Below, in pieces: positions 50,675 through 60,166 of a stretch of 64,000 nucleotides of DNA. Position numbers and translations under genes: made by a program. The stretch is from JBGPQJ01 sp963829485. GTDB taxonomy: Bacteria > Chloroflexota > Anaerolineae > Anaerolineales > Villigracilaceae. Every line of letters begins with the position of its first letter. The first letter of the stretch is position 1. Location of the stretch: the NCBI GenBank assembly GCA_963829485.1, contig CAWHIK010000009.1:124001-188000 (forward strand), given 5' to 3'. A model generated the notes under the pieces. That model was not told the DNA's origin and ran no database searches. It saw only the letters and a list, made by a program, of their open reading frames with translations.

Positions 50675-51652
50675 ATGAATTATCGATATTTAGGGAAAAC
50701 TGGTCTGAAAGTATCGCCTTTGTGCATGGGCACCATGCAGTTTGGGTGGTCTGCGGATGAGCGAACCGCATTCAGTATACTTTCGGCGGCGTATAATGAC
50801 GGCCTTAATTTCCTGGATACTGCGGATATTTACTCCAAATGGGTAAAGGGTAATCCGGGGGGTGTCTCCGAACAAATCGTTGGCCGGTGGATAAAACAGG
50901 CTTCGATTCCGCGCGAGAGGCTGGTCATTGCCACCAAGGTTCGCGGCCGAATGGGGGATGGTCCTAACGACGAAGGGCTGTCCAGAATCCATATTATGCA
51001 GGCCGTGGATCAATCGCTGATGCGATTGCAGACGGATTACATCGACCTTTATCAAACTCACTGGCCGGATGACAATGCGCCGATCGAAGAGACCCTCAGA
51101 GCTCTCGATGATCTTGTGAAATCGGGCAAGGTTCGTTATATCGGCTGCTCAAACTACTCAGCCTGGCAGGTGGTCCAATCTCTTTGGGTGTCCGAAAAGT
51201 TCGGGCTTGAAAAATTCGTTTGCATCCAACCGCATTACAATCTACTCGGGCGGGATGAATTCGAACGTGAACTCCGACAGGTGTGCATGGAATACGGGAT
51301 CGGTGTGATTCCCTACAGCCCCCTCGCTGGTGGATTTCTGACAGGAAAATACCGAAAAGGCAAGCGTGCGCCTCATAGTGTACGAGCGAAGGGTTTGCAG
51401 CATGCCATGACAGACAGAAATTTCGAGTTGATCGAGCGAATGGATGTCATCGGAAAGAAGCAAAAAGCCTCTGTCAGTCAGATTGCTCTCGCATGGATTC
51501 TCTCCGATCCGTCCATAACCAGTCCGATCATTGGACCGAATACGATCGCACAATGGGAAGACAACCTGGGATCGCTCAAAGTAAAATTGTCGGCCAAGGA
51601 GAGAGAATCACTGAACGAGGTTACACAATGGCGGAAATCGGAAACGGATTGA
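50675..51652 (+). CDS. aldo/keto reductase
   Basis: The 325-residue TIM-barrel oxidoreductase begins YRYLGKTGLKVSPLCMGTM. The catalytic residues are seen in FLDTADIYSKW (Asp, Tyr), VIATKVRG (Lys) and YQTHWPDDNAP (His). C-terminal SPIIGPNTIAQWEDNL binds NADP phosphate. It is the YhdN/AKR11-13 type. Substrate unknown. Confidence 0.92.
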   Translation: MNYRYLGKTGLKVSPLCMGTMQFGWSADERTAFSILSAAYNDGLNFLDTADIYSKWVKGNPGGVSEQIVGRWIKQASIPRERLVIATKVRGRMGDGPNDEGLSRIHIMQAVDQSLMRLQTDYIDLYQTHWPDDNAPIEETLRALDDLVKSGKVRYIGCSNYSAWQVVQSLWVSEKFGLEKFVCIQPHYNLLGRDEFERELRQVCMEYGIGVIPYSPLAGGFLTGKYRKGKRAPHSVRAKGLQHAMTDRNFELIERMDVIGKKQKASVSQIALAWILSDPSITSPIIGPNTIAQWEDNLGSLKVKLSAKERESLNEVTQWRKSETD

Positions 51653-51696
51653 AACATAATCCATAATAAGGCACCGTTATTTGCCGGAGGAGAACT

Positions 51697-52593
51697 ATGA
51701 CTGCAAAAGTTATTCTCAATCCCTATTCGAATCGCTGGAAGGCGAAGGAACGATGGGCGGAGGCTGCAGAAGCCTTGCGGTCAGCGGGAGTCGCGTTCGA
51801 GGTCGTTATGACTGAAGGTCGCTATCACGGGACCGAATTGACTGCCGAGGCTGTCAAAGCCGGATTTTCCCCCATCATTGCGGCAGGCGGTGATGGAACA
51901 ATAGGGGAAGTGATCAACGGGTTGTATCAAGCCCAGGGTGAAGGTAAACTGGGTCCGCTCGGCATTCTTCCACTGGGTACAGCCAACGACCTCGTCCACA
52001 ACACGAAACTGCCTTTGGAAATCGGCGAGGCGGTTAAAGTTATTTCAGCCAATAAAACACGATTGATGGATGTGATCAGCCTCAACGGGATGGTTTTTGG
52101 AAATAATTCCGGCATCGGCCTGGAACCTTATGTCACAACTATTGAAAAGAAGATGAAACATCTTAAAGGACTGTTACGTTACCTGACTGCAGCCCTTTTG
52201 GGGATTAAGGACAATCCTCGTTGGAATGTCACCATGGAATGGGACGGAGGCGAATACAAGGGTCCAGCCTCACTTGTTTCCGTGGGCAATGGAGCGGTGA
52301 CCGGGGGGTTGTTCTACATGGCGCCTCATGCCGATCCTTTCGACGGTAAGTTAACTTTTCTGATGGGCTTTCGAGGCACCCGAATGGGAGCTCTGCGTCT
52401 GCTTCCAAAATTGATGCAGCCCGAGGGGAAGGTCGTCCATGAAAAAGACGTCATGGAAGTTCACGCCACCCGATTGAAGATCCATCTGGATCATCCCGCG
52501 CCAGCCCACATGGATGGTGAATTATTCCCAGAATGGATGCAGGATTTCGAGTATGCGATCATGCCTTCCCGGCTGCAATTGATCATGCCTTAA
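51697..52593 (+). CDS. diacylglycerol/lipid kinase (YegS/BmrU-like)
   Basis: The 298-residue protein has the DAGK catalytic signature IIAAGGDGTIGEVINGL at residues 68-84 and GILPLGTANDLVHNTKL. The KVILNPYSN start and C-terminal HMDGELFPEW are also typical. It phosphorylates a lipid such as diacylglycerol or an undecaprenol-like alcohol. Shine-Dalgarno GGAGG precedes the ATG. Confidence 0.92.
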   Translation: MTAKVILNPYSNRWKAKERWAEAAEALRSAGVAFEVVMTEGRYHGTELTAEAVKAGFSPIIAAGGDGTIGEVINGLYQAQGEGKLGPLGILPLGTANDLVHNTKLPLEIGEAVKVISANKTRLMDVISLNGMVFGNNSGIGLEPYVTTIEKKMKHLKGLLRYLTAALLGIKDNPRWNVTMEWDGGEYKGPASLVSVGNGAVTGGLFYMAPHADPFDGKLTFLMGFRGTRMGALRLLPKLMQPEGKVVHEKDVMEVHATRLKIHLDHPAPAHMDGELFPEWMQDFEYAIMPSRLQLIMP

Positions 52594-52623
52594 TGCTCAC
52601 TCCTAGAATTTGGGTTTCAGGTT

Positions 52624-53187
52624 ATGGATATTGAATTCCACGCCCTAACTCCAGAACGCTGGAATGATTTTGAGAAGCTTTTTGGTACGCGCGGTGCGTG
52701 TGGAGGGTGTTGGTGCTTGTTCTGGAAGAAACCTCGTAAATTGTTCTACGAAGAAGCCTATGAGAAGAATCGCCTCGACCAGAAAAAAATTGTGAAGAAG
52801 GGTGTTGTTCCGGGAATACTTGCCTATATGGATGGCGAGCCGGTCGGGTGGTGTGCAGTTGAACCGCGTAGGAACTATCCTGCCCTTGAGCGGTCCCGCA
52901 TCCTTAAACCTGTGGATGAAGAACCTGTCTGGTCGGTCACCTGTTTTTTTGTTGCAAAAAAGTATCGATATAAAGGTCTGACTACAGCGCTCCTCAAAGA
53001 AACTATAAAATATATTTCTTCCAAAGGCGGGAAAATCGTGGAAGGGTATCCTGTCGAAGTGACAGAAGGAAAGACGGCGGATGCGTTCATTTTTACTGGC
53101 ACAGCATCAGCTTTTAAGAAAGCAGGATTTAAAGAAGTCGCCCGGAGGTCACCCAAACGACCGATTTTCCGATATAAAATTAAGTAA
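52624..53187 (+). CDS. GNAT acetyltransferase
   Basis: The 187-residue GNAT starts EFHALTPERWNDFEKLFG and has a Cys-rich GACGGCWCLFWKKPRK. The CoA-binding motif A is VTCFFVAKKYRYKGLTTALL (Arg/Gly replaced by Tyr/Lys-Gly). FTGTASAFKKAGFKEVARR is motif B. It is widely distributed and its substrate is not assigned. Downstream gene begins after 50 bp. Confidence 0.82.
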   Translation: MDIEFHALTPERWNDFEKLFGTRGACGGCWCLFWKKPRKLFYEEAYEKNRLDQKKIVKKGVVPGILAYMDGEPVGWCAVEPRRNYPALERSRILKPVDEEPVWSVTCFFVAKKYRYKGLTTALLKETIKYISSKGGKIVEGYPVEVTEGKTADAFIFTGTASAFKKAGFKEVARRSPKRPIFRYKIK

Positions 53188-53237
53188 TACTCAAGGGGAA
53201 TATTGTTGAACATCGAGTCGATGAACCGGAGAAATAA

Positions 53238-54461
53238 TTGAACAGGCAAGCAGCTTTTCTTCGTCCAGCCACCTTGATCCTTCTGGCAGCAGCTTTCGCT
53301 GGATTAATTTGGGCAAATTATCGATTCACTAGCCAGCATCAAGGGGGTAATGATTTTGCGATTTACTGGAGCTCAGCCAGAACAGTATTAATGGACAATG
53401 CCACGCCATATGGCGAACTCGCCTCATCTCGTGGTCAAAGTCTCATTTACGGCATCGCCGGTAGTCCCGGCTTGCCACCTTCCTTATTGGATTTACCTTT
53501 CCATGTTGCTGGAATTGTCATCCCCTTTAGCTTGATCCAGGATTTCCCGTTCGCGCGCGCTTTGTGGATGTCTCTGCTGGAAATCGCTCTCGTGATAACG
53601 GTTTTTATTAGTTTCCGAATTTTCCGATGGGCGCCAAATCCTGTGACAGGCGCAATGATCATTTTCTTTTCAATATTCTCGGTCTATGGATTATGGGCAT
53701 TGATTTTAGGAAATGCCATAATTCTAGCGGGTTTGCTTATCTCGGGAGCTTTATTGGCGCTGAAGGAAAACCAGGATGACCTGGCAGGAGTGTTGTTGGC
53801 TCTTGCAACCTTCAAATTCATGTCGATTGGGCTGCTTCTGGTTTATATCCTGATCTGGGCTGCCTCCCAGCGGAGAAAACGTGTTTTTTTCCCGTTCATA
53901 ATGACCTTGGTAATTCTGGTCGCGCTATCATTCTTCTTTTTCCCCAACTGGTTCATCTCCTATTTTCGTGCTATTTATGCAAATCTTACCTTTGGCGGTT
54001 GGATGTCACCATCGATAATCATCCAAGGATCCCTGCCATATATCGGAGATAAGCTAGGGTGGTTGCTATCAGGCTCTCTGGCGCTGATATTGCTTATTGA
54101 ATGGTGGCTGTCTATAAAAAAGGAATTCCACATGATGGCATGGACGTCAGCACTTACCCTTGCCTTCACGCCCTTTATCGGTTTCCCAACCTTTCCCCAG
54201 AATTATGTAATTCTGATATTTTCTTTAATCATGGGTTTATCCGTTATCTCAAAGCGGTGGCCTTCATCCTCAAATTATATAATTGCGGGCTTGCTTTTGT
54301 TCCTTTTCATAGGATCGTGGGCTGTTGCGGTTTTTATGACCGATAGGATCCAAGCCCTTTATTTTTCATATCCTGCGAGTATCATTTTCTTGCTATATTG
54401 GATTCGGTGGTGGGCGATTTCTCACACACGCGAGCAACCGGAACCAATTTCCTCACTATGA
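53238..54461 (+). CDS. GT87-like polytopic membrane glycosyltransferase (DUF2029)
   Basis: The 407-residue protein has about ten transmembrane helices. NDFAIYWSSARTVLMDNATPYGE follows the GT87 DF-x2-Y-x2-A...PY pattern. TTG at 53238 is the start (GGAG upstream) and may be weak. The frame overlaps the next gene via ATGA. These enzymes transfer sugars from polyprenyl phosphate to extracellular glycans; acceptor unknown. Confidence 0.75.
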   Translation: MNRQAAFLRPATLILLAAAFAGLIWANYRFTSQHQGGNDFAIYWSSARTVLMDNATPYGELASSRGQSLIYGIAGSPGLPPSLLDLPFHVAGIVIPFSLIQDFPFARALWMSLLEIALVITVFISFRIFRWAPNPVTGAMIIFFSIFSVYGLWALILGNAIILAGLLISGALLALKENQDDLAGVLLALATFKFMSIGLLLVYILIWAASQRRKRVFFPFIMTLVILVALSFFFFPNWFISYFRAIYANLTFGGWMSPSIIIQGSLPYIGDKLGWLLSGSLALILLIEWWLSIKKEFHMMAWTSALTLAFTPFIGFPTFPQNYVILIFSLIMGLSVISKRWPSSSNYIIAGLLLFLFIGSWAVAVFMTDRIQALYFSYPASIIFLLYWIRWWAISHTREQPEPISSL

Positions 54462-56023
54462 TGCGCTGGTATCATTATTTAGCGTTGGGACTCCTGGGGT
54501 TGATCACCACACTGGTCGTGGCCCATTTTCAATCCACGCCAGGTTACATGGATGCGGATTATTACTTTGGTGGAGGGGTGCAACTGGTTAATGGGAACGG
54601 TTTCAGCGAGATGATCATATGGAATTACCTTGATGATCCGCAAGGGCTCCCACACGCCTCCCACGCATATTGGATGCCGTTTGCCTCTATGATAGCGGCT
54701 ATCGGTATGTGGATCACGCACACCTCTGACTTCGCATCGGCTCGTTTGGGTTTCATCCTAATCTCAATTCTCGTGTCACCTCTGACGGCATTGCTTAGTT
54801 ATTCCATCTCAAAACGTCGGGATTTTGCCCTTGCTGCAGGATGTTTCGCAATCTTCAGCGGGTACTATGTCCCGTTCGTATCGACTACGGATACTTTTAG
54901 CATTTACATGGTTCTGGGCGTCGCGTTCTTTTTGCTCCTAGGTCTTGGGATTATTAATGATGGCGTCAAGATTCGCCTAATAGCGTCTTTTGGAATGGGT
55001 TTAATCGCAGGCGTGGCTCACCTTTCCAGGGCTGATGGCGCAATGTGGTTGATCATGGCATGTTTATCAGTTGTGATGCTTCCGAAAATAACAAATCGAC
55101 TTCGATTCGGTTCTACGTTGATGGTCATAATGGGTTACCTTCTAGTTATGCTTCCTTGGTTTCTGAGGAATTTTACCGAGTTTGGCACTGCCCTGGCGCC
55201 CGGAGGAAGCCGAGCCCTTTGGCTGACGCAATATGACCAGACATTTTCCTTCCCCGCCAGCAAATTATCCCTGGCATCCTGGGTAGCTTCCGGATGGGGA
55301 TCGATAATTGGTCAACGTATCGATGCATTGATATGGAATCTCCAAACGACTTGGGCAGTACAGGGATTGATTATTTTGTTGCCTTTTATATTGATAGGAG
55401 CGTGGATTAATCGTAAGGATCTGCGGATTAGAATTGGCATCATAGCCTGGTTGTTAACATTCATGATGATGACATTCGCATTCCCATTTGCAGGCTCCCG
55501 AGGGGGATTTTTCCATTCAGGAGCTGCTTTGATGCCATTGTGGTGGGCATTGGCTCCCATCGGCCTGGAACGGGCTGTATTGTGGTTGGAAATCAAAAGA
55601 AATTGGAGAAAAGGGGAAGCTTTTCGAGTATTTCTGATTGGGAGTATCTGCATCTGCATCTTAATGTCTTTCATTTTATTCTACGAACGGGTGATATCAA
55701 CTCCTGGATGGGGATTCGAATCAAGACGATATCAAAAGATAGAGGATTTATTATCGCTAGATAAGTCTCCTCCGAGCGAAGCTGTCCTTGTGGGAAATCC
55801 CCCTGGATATTTCAACGTAACAGGTCGACCTTCAATTGCAGTTCCAAATAAATCCCTTGATACCGTCCTTGAGGTAGCTGGAATTTTTGATGCAAGGTAT
55901 TTGATTTTAGAATCGGATGGCCTCCCGGCACCACTTAAAGAGTTGTATGTCAACAGGTCGGTTTTATCCACAATCCAATATATTGGAGAAGTTGATGGCG
56001 CAAGGATCTTTGCCATTCCGTAG
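54458..56023 (+). CDS. polytopic membrane protein, GT39/ArnT-like
   Basis: The 521-residue protein has about eleven helices. Loop 1 contains GYMDADYYFGGGVQLVNG, with acidic residues placed like those of the GT-C fold. This is followed by HASHAYWMPFASMIAA. A C-terminal extracytoplasmic domain of about 100 residues includes LLVGNPPGYF-type sequence (AVLVGNPPGYFNVTG). It starts within the last codons of the previous gene and overlaps the next gene by 29 bp. Function inferred only. Confidence 0.75.
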   Translation: MMRWYHYLALGLLGLITTLVVAHFQSTPGYMDADYYFGGGVQLVNGNGFSEMIIWNYLDDPQGLPHASHAYWMPFASMIAAIGMWITHTSDFASARLGFILISILVSPLTALLSYSISKRRDFALAAGCFAIFSGYYVPFVSTTDTFSIYMVLGVAFFLLLGLGIINDGVKIRLIASFGMGLIAGVAHLSRADGAMWLIMACLSVVMLPKITNRLRFGSTLMVIMGYLLVMLPWFLRNFTEFGTALAPGGSRALWLTQYDQTFSFPASKLSLASWVASGWGSIIGQRIDALIWNLQTTWAVQGLIILLPFILIGAWINRKDLRIRIGIIAWLLTFMMMTFAFPFAGSRGGFFHSGAALMPLWWALAPIGLERAVLWLEIKRNWRKGEAFRVFLIGSICICILMSFILFYERVISTPGWGFESRRYQKIEDLLSLDKSPPSEAVLVGNPPGYFNVTGRPSIAVPNKSLDTVLEVAGIFDARYLILESDGLPAPLKELYVNRSVLSTIQYIGEVDGARIFAIP

Positions 56024-57487
56024 GCTTTCGCGTAAAACCATAATCATTATTGCGATAACTTGTGTCTTATCTGTATCGGGATACTTGGCAGCGGCTGCGT
56101 TAACCCATAACTTGGGTTTTCCCCTTGATGACGCGTGGATTCACCAAACGTATGCGAGGAATTTGGCAACCTACGGGGAATGGTCATTTATTCCGCACGA
56201 ACCCTCAGGAGGTTCGACAGCCCCTCTGTGGTCCATGATGCTTGCCCCTGGATTTATCCTGCACCTGAGTCCACTCATTTGGACCTATTTCCTTGGAACA
56301 GTCATCCTGATCGCACTCGCTTGTTTTTCTGAATTCTTATTTCGACAGGATGAACCTGGAAAACAGCAGTGGATTCCTTGGGCGGGCTTGATCATTGCAC
56401 TCGAATGGCATTTGGTATGGGCTGCAGCATCAGGTATGGAATCATTATTGTCGGGTTTATTGGTAACTATAGTCCTGGGATTGCTAGCTCAAAAACAAGG
56501 CAATTACCTGTTGTTGGGATTTCTAATTGGCCTAAGTGTTTGGGTGCGTCCTGACGGAATAACTTTACTGGGACCCGTTATTCTCTTGATTATGATTGCT
56601 GGAAATGGTGCCATCTCACGTTGGAGAGCAATTTTCAACCTCATGATGGGATTTGGGGTAATGCTGGCATTTTATCTGTTGTTTAATCTGGTCACTGCCG
56701 GGAGCCCTCTGCCCAACACTTTTTATGCCAAGCAAGCGGAATATGCTATTTTGCAAAACTTACCTTTCTTAAATCGCTTCTTACAAATTAGTTCTTTACC
56801 GCTTACTGGAGTAGGACTTCTCCTATTACCAGGCGTTGTCATCCTGGCTGTGTCTGAGATAAAACGAAAGAACTGGCCGATATTAGCGGGAATGATCTGG
56901 TTTATCGGATACATCTTGCTTTATACGTGGAGGTTGCCAGTAACATACCAGCATGGTCGATATTTAATCCCCGCCATGCCAATTTTCTTTATCTGGGGAA
57001 TAGCAGGAATGAGCCGTGTTAATCATTTGTTAAGTCAGTCAATCTGGAAGCGGATCATGACTAAGGACCTGGCAATTTTCAACAGGCTTGGTTCTGATCT
57101 CTTTTTGGTTCCTAGGAGCCCGGGCATATGCGGTGGATGTCGCCGTGATCGAATCTGAAATGGTTACAACAGCGCGTTGGGTATCCAGGAATATCCCGCC
57201 TGATAAAGCTAATTGCCGCCCATGATATTGGCGCATTGGGTTTTTTTGCCCCCAGGCAACTCGTCGATCTGGCTGGATTGATCAGCCCCGAGGTAATTCC
57301 ATTCATCAGAGATGAGGTGCAACTTTCTCAATACCTTGATGAGAAGCATGCGGCTTTCTTAATCACATTTCCTGACTGGTACCCAGAAATGGTGAGTGAT
57401 CTCGAAATTGCTTTTTCATCTCAAGGTCAATTCGCGCCTCCGCTTGGGCAGGAAAATATGACCATTTACCTGTGGTCGGTTCCGTGA
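55995..57487 (+). CDS. polytopic membrane glycosyltransferase-like protein, two frameshifts
   Basis: The GT-C-like loop LGFPLDDAWIHQTYARNLA and the motif GEWSFIPHEPSGGSTAPLW begin the protein after helix 1. The first frame ends at 57158. Homology continues as ARAYAVDVAVIESEMVTTARW in a second frame and as AAHDIGALGFFAPRQLVDLAG in a third. Breaks lie near 57090 and near 57207 (an AAA run). The full length of about 497 residues is then typical for these proteins. ATG at 55995 lies inside the previous gene with GGAGAAG upstream. Confidence 0.75.
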
Positions 57488-57564
57488 CCGATCGCGACGG
57501 GTATTAATTGCCCCAACCAGACACTTGTGCTATACTCAAAAGTAATTACCGGGGTCTAATACGA

Positions 57565-58260
57565 ATGGGCGCAATTTCAGTCATTGTTGTTGATGATCAT
57601 CCATTATTTCGGCAGGGGGTTGTTGATTCATTATCCCTTGAGCCGGGTATTCGCGTAGTAGGTCAGGCAGCGACTGGGGAGGATGCCCTGGAGTTGATCC
57701 ACGCGTTATATCCGCAGGTCGCTATTGTCGATATCAATTTACCAGGCATCAATGGCCAGCAGGTGACTCACCAGGTAATTGCAGAAAAACTTCCAACCCG
57801 GATTATTCTGTTAACAGGCTATGACGACAGCGAGCAGATATTGCATGCGGCAATTGCCGGGGCCGCAGGGTATTGTGCCAAGGATATCGAACCGCGATAT
57901 TTGACCACTGTAGTACAGCATGTCGCCAATGGGGAGTATGTTATCGGCGACCTGGTCTTTACCCGAAAAGAATTCGATAGGTGGCTTGAGAAACAACTTG
58001 AAACAGCTCGTCGTTCATATAGCGAGCCGGGGAGTCCATTTCATCCACTATCGGATCGAGAGATGGAAGTCCTTGAATGCGTTGTGAGGGGGATGAGCAA
58101 CAAGGAAATCGCTGCGTTGCTCGGAATAAGTCACCAAACAGTAAAAAACCACGTCACATCGGTTCTACGGAAATTCGGTGTCGACGACCGAACCCAGGCG
58201 GTTGTTTACGCATTGAAGCGGGGTTGGGTGAAACTGAATATTGAAAAAAGTCAGGAGTAA
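57565..58260 (+). CDS. NarL/LuxR-type response regulator
   Basis: The 231-residue protein has a receiver domain with VIVVDDHPLFRQGV and the phosphoacceptor Asp in VAIVDINLPG. The switch residues Thr (LLTGYDD) and Lys (CAKDIE) follow. A LuxR helix-turn-helix starts at LSDREMEVLECVVRGMSNKE and reads LLGISHQTVKNHVTSVLRK. ATG at 57565 starts the receiver. It sits 2 bp upstream of its kinase and before the Tad pilus genes. Confidence 0.93.
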   Translation: MGAISVIVVDDHPLFRQGVVDSLSLEPGIRVVGQAATGEDALELIHALYPQVAIVDINLPGINGQQVTHQVIAEKLPTRIILLTGYDDSEQILHAAIAGAAGYCAKDIEPRYLTTVVQHVANGEYVIGDLVFTRKEFDRWLEKQLETARRSYSEPGSPFHPLSDREMEVLECVVRGMSNKEIAALLGISHQTVKNHVTSVLRKFGVDDRTQAVVYALKRGWVKLNIEKSQE

Positions 58261-58262
58261 AA

Positions 58263-59306
58263 ATGGTATTAACTGACGATAGTGGTGAAGGAATTATCCA
58301 GGATAGCGCTCCGCCAACGATTCAATCGGAATTGGAGGAGACTGAAAAAACCCTGCGCGAAACAACGATGATGATCAATCAAAGCCAGCAGGAGTTTACC
58401 AAGCTTAGCCAGCGTAATGCTGCGATCACGGCCCACCTTCAACAGGTTCAAGCCAAAATGGAGAGCATTCCGGTCACCGACGTACGGATGGCGTACGAGT
58501 CCGCACTGGATGCACAACAGCGATTATTTGTCATGCGCGGTCAATTGGAAAAACTGCAGAGTGAGAAAATTCATCTGGAAAAACATAGAATTACATTGGA
58601 GAAAATGATCAGCGCGACTGGTCCGGATGGCGGTTCCCAGCAAAAGTCATCCAAAGTCACTACCCCGGGCATGGAAATGATCATCAACGCACAGGAATCG
58701 GAGCGCCAACGGTTATCCCGGCAAATGCACGACGGCCCAGCCCAGGCACTTTCAAATTTTATTTTACAGACTGAAATTGCGATGCGTTTGTTGGATATTG
58801 ATCCAGCCCAGGCTCGAAGTGAATTATCGAGTCTCAAAACCGCCGCAATGACTACTTTTCAAAAGGTCAGGAATTTTATTTTCGAGTTACGTCCTATGAT
58901 GTTGGATGATTTAGGATTAGTCCCCACGATTAAGCGCTATATCGACACATTCAAGGAGCAGACCGGTCTTGAGGTGAATCTAGCTGTTTCCGGCAAAGAG
59001 CGCCGGTTGGAACCTTATGTCGAAGTGATGATTTTCAGATCCATGCAGGAATTGCTTGGGAATGCTGTCCGTCACAGTCAGGCTACGCACGTGAAAGTTC
59101 AATTGGATATGGGTGACGCATCAGTAAAAGTCAGTGTCGACGATAACGGCAAGGGCTTTGATACAGAGATCATTAAACAAGGCAACAGCTTGGGCTTAAA
59201 GTTGATTCAGGAACGTGCTGAAATGCTGGGGGGAACATTCGAATCAGATTCGGTCATTGGAAAAGGGACGCGAATCGCGTTTTCTGTACCTGCCAGGGCG
59301 GTGTGA
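58263..59306 (+). CDS. cytoplasmic sensor histidine kinase (DegS-like)
   Basis: The 347-residue protein has no transmembrane helix. The N-terminal 130 residues form a Gln/Glu-rich coiled coil. The HisKA_3 dimerisation and phosphotransfer segment is QESERQRLSRQMHDGPAQALS (His). The HATPase contains MQELLGNAVRHSQATHV, VDDNGKGFD and GLKLIQERAEMLGG. It is paired with the preceding response regulator. A signal input domain is not recognisable apart from the coiled coil. Confidence 0.93.
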   Translation: MVLTDDSGEGIIQDSAPPTIQSELEETEKTLRETTMMINQSQQEFTKLSQRNAAITAHLQQVQAKMESIPVTDVRMAYESALDAQQRLFVMRGQLEKLQSEKIHLEKHRITLEKMISATGPDGGSQQKSSKVTTPGMEMIINAQESERQRLSRQMHDGPAQALSNFILQTEIAMRLLDIDPAQARSELSSLKTAAMTTFQKVRNFIFELRPMMLDDLGLVPTIKRYIDTFKEQTGLEVNLAVSGKERRLEPYVEVMIFRSMQELLGNAVRHSQATHVKVQLDMGDASVKVSVDDNGKGFDTEIIKQGNSLGLKLIQERAEMLGGTFESDSVIGKGTRIAFSVPARAV

Positions 59307-59425
59307 CCAGGGTACTACCCAGTTAACTAATCTGTAAAGGCACATTCGCAAAAACCTATATATAATATGCATAGTTCTGGTAATCGATCCGAGAGCCAAA
59401 CTGAAGAGGAAAGGAGGTGAAAGTC

Positions 59426-59581
59426 ATGTTATTCGCTCCTAAGGAAAAGGGACAAGGTTTGGTAGAGTACGCATTAATCCTCGTTTTAGTTGCTGTCGTT
59501 GTTATCGCTGTTTTGACCCTGCTTGGCCCGATCATCGGTAACGTCTTCAGCGATATTATCTCTTCCATGGGTGGTTCATAA
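59426..59581 (+). CDS. flp: Flp/Fap type IVb pilin, copy 1 (51 residues)
   Basis: The ORF encodes 51 residues starting MLFAPKEKGQGLVEYALIL. Flp prepilins are cut at the Gly before QGLVEYA, with Glu5 of the mature pilin in the VEYA motif. The hydrophobic stretch ALILVLVAVVVIAVLTLL follows. The C-terminus ends SSMGGS. A consensus Shine-Dalgarno AAAGGAGGTGA precedes ATG 59426, suggesting high expression. It is too short for a 60-residue cutoff. A TATAAT at 59361-59366 is a possible promoter. Confidence 0.93.
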   Translation: MLFAPKEKGQGLVEYALILVLVAVVVIAVLTLLGPIIGNVFSDIISSMGGS

Positions 59582-59650
59582 ATTTGCAAGTAATCTTGTT
59601 CTGGTTTAATTACCGGAACTTATCTTAGTAAGGAAAGGAGGTAATTAGAC

Positions 59651-59836
59651 ATGTTATTCGCTCCTAAGGAAAAGGGACAAGGTTTGGTAGAGTACGCATT
59701 AATCCTCGTTTTAGTTGCTGTCGTTGTTATTGCTGTTTTGACCCTGCTTGGTCCGATCATCGGTAACGTTTTCAGCGATATTATCTCTGGCCTGGGTGGC
59801 TCAAACAGCGCCTCAGAAGGGCAAATAATTGCCTAG
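59651..59836 (+). CDS. flp: Flp/Fap type IVb pilin, copy 2 (61 residues)
   Basis: The product shares 46 of its first 46 residues with copy 1. It then diverges to GLGGSNSASEGQIIA, a 10-residue longer polar tail. The DNA is almost identical, with only a few silent changes, so the duplication is recent or maintained by conversion. AAAGGAGGTAATTAG supplies a Shine-Dalgarno. A strong terminator follows directly, separating the pilins from cpaB. Confidence 0.95.
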   Translation: MLFAPKEKGQGLVEYALILVLVAVVVIAVLTLLGPIIGNVFSDIISGLGGSNSASEGQIIA

Positions 59837-59837
59837 C

Positions 59838-59874
59838 AATTGGGTCTCATTGTGAAATGAGACCCAATTATTTT
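59838..59874 (+). terminator. strong terminator after the pilin pair
   Basis: A perfect 14-bp stem AATTGGGTCTCATT/AATGAGACCCAATT with loop GTGA, then ATTTTG. Pilin transcripts would stop here. The remaining bases to cpaB (59875-60166) contain no gene; a TATAAT at 60105-60110 may be the cpaB promoter. Confidence 0.93.
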
Positions 59875-60142
59875 GCAAAAAACCTAAATTGCGTATATAA
59901 TTACTTCAGAGTAGGATAAGAGGGAAATCTACTCGAAAATAGCATTGGTTTAACTCAACTTGGAGATCAAGCCATTGTTCGTAAAGCATATAGATTTTGG
60001 TGATCTAAATAAGTCAATAATATCGCCTTGATGAATTCATGGAAATTACAAAACTGTATAATTCTTGTCAGCCTTATTTTTAGGAAAAATGAAATATACT
60101 TATGTATAATGATAAGGTGACCGAGAAAAATTCTTTAAAAAT

Positions 60143-60160
60143 CCGCTTGAGCGGAAGGAG
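60143..60160 (+). promoter_or_regulatory. small hairpin beside the cpaB ribosome-binding site
   Basis: CCGC-TTGA-GCGG, a 4-bp stem, directly precedes AAGGAG and the ATG at 60167. It could modulate access to the Shine-Dalgarno but the stem is short. Confidence 0.3.
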
Positions 60161-60166
60161 TCTCCC

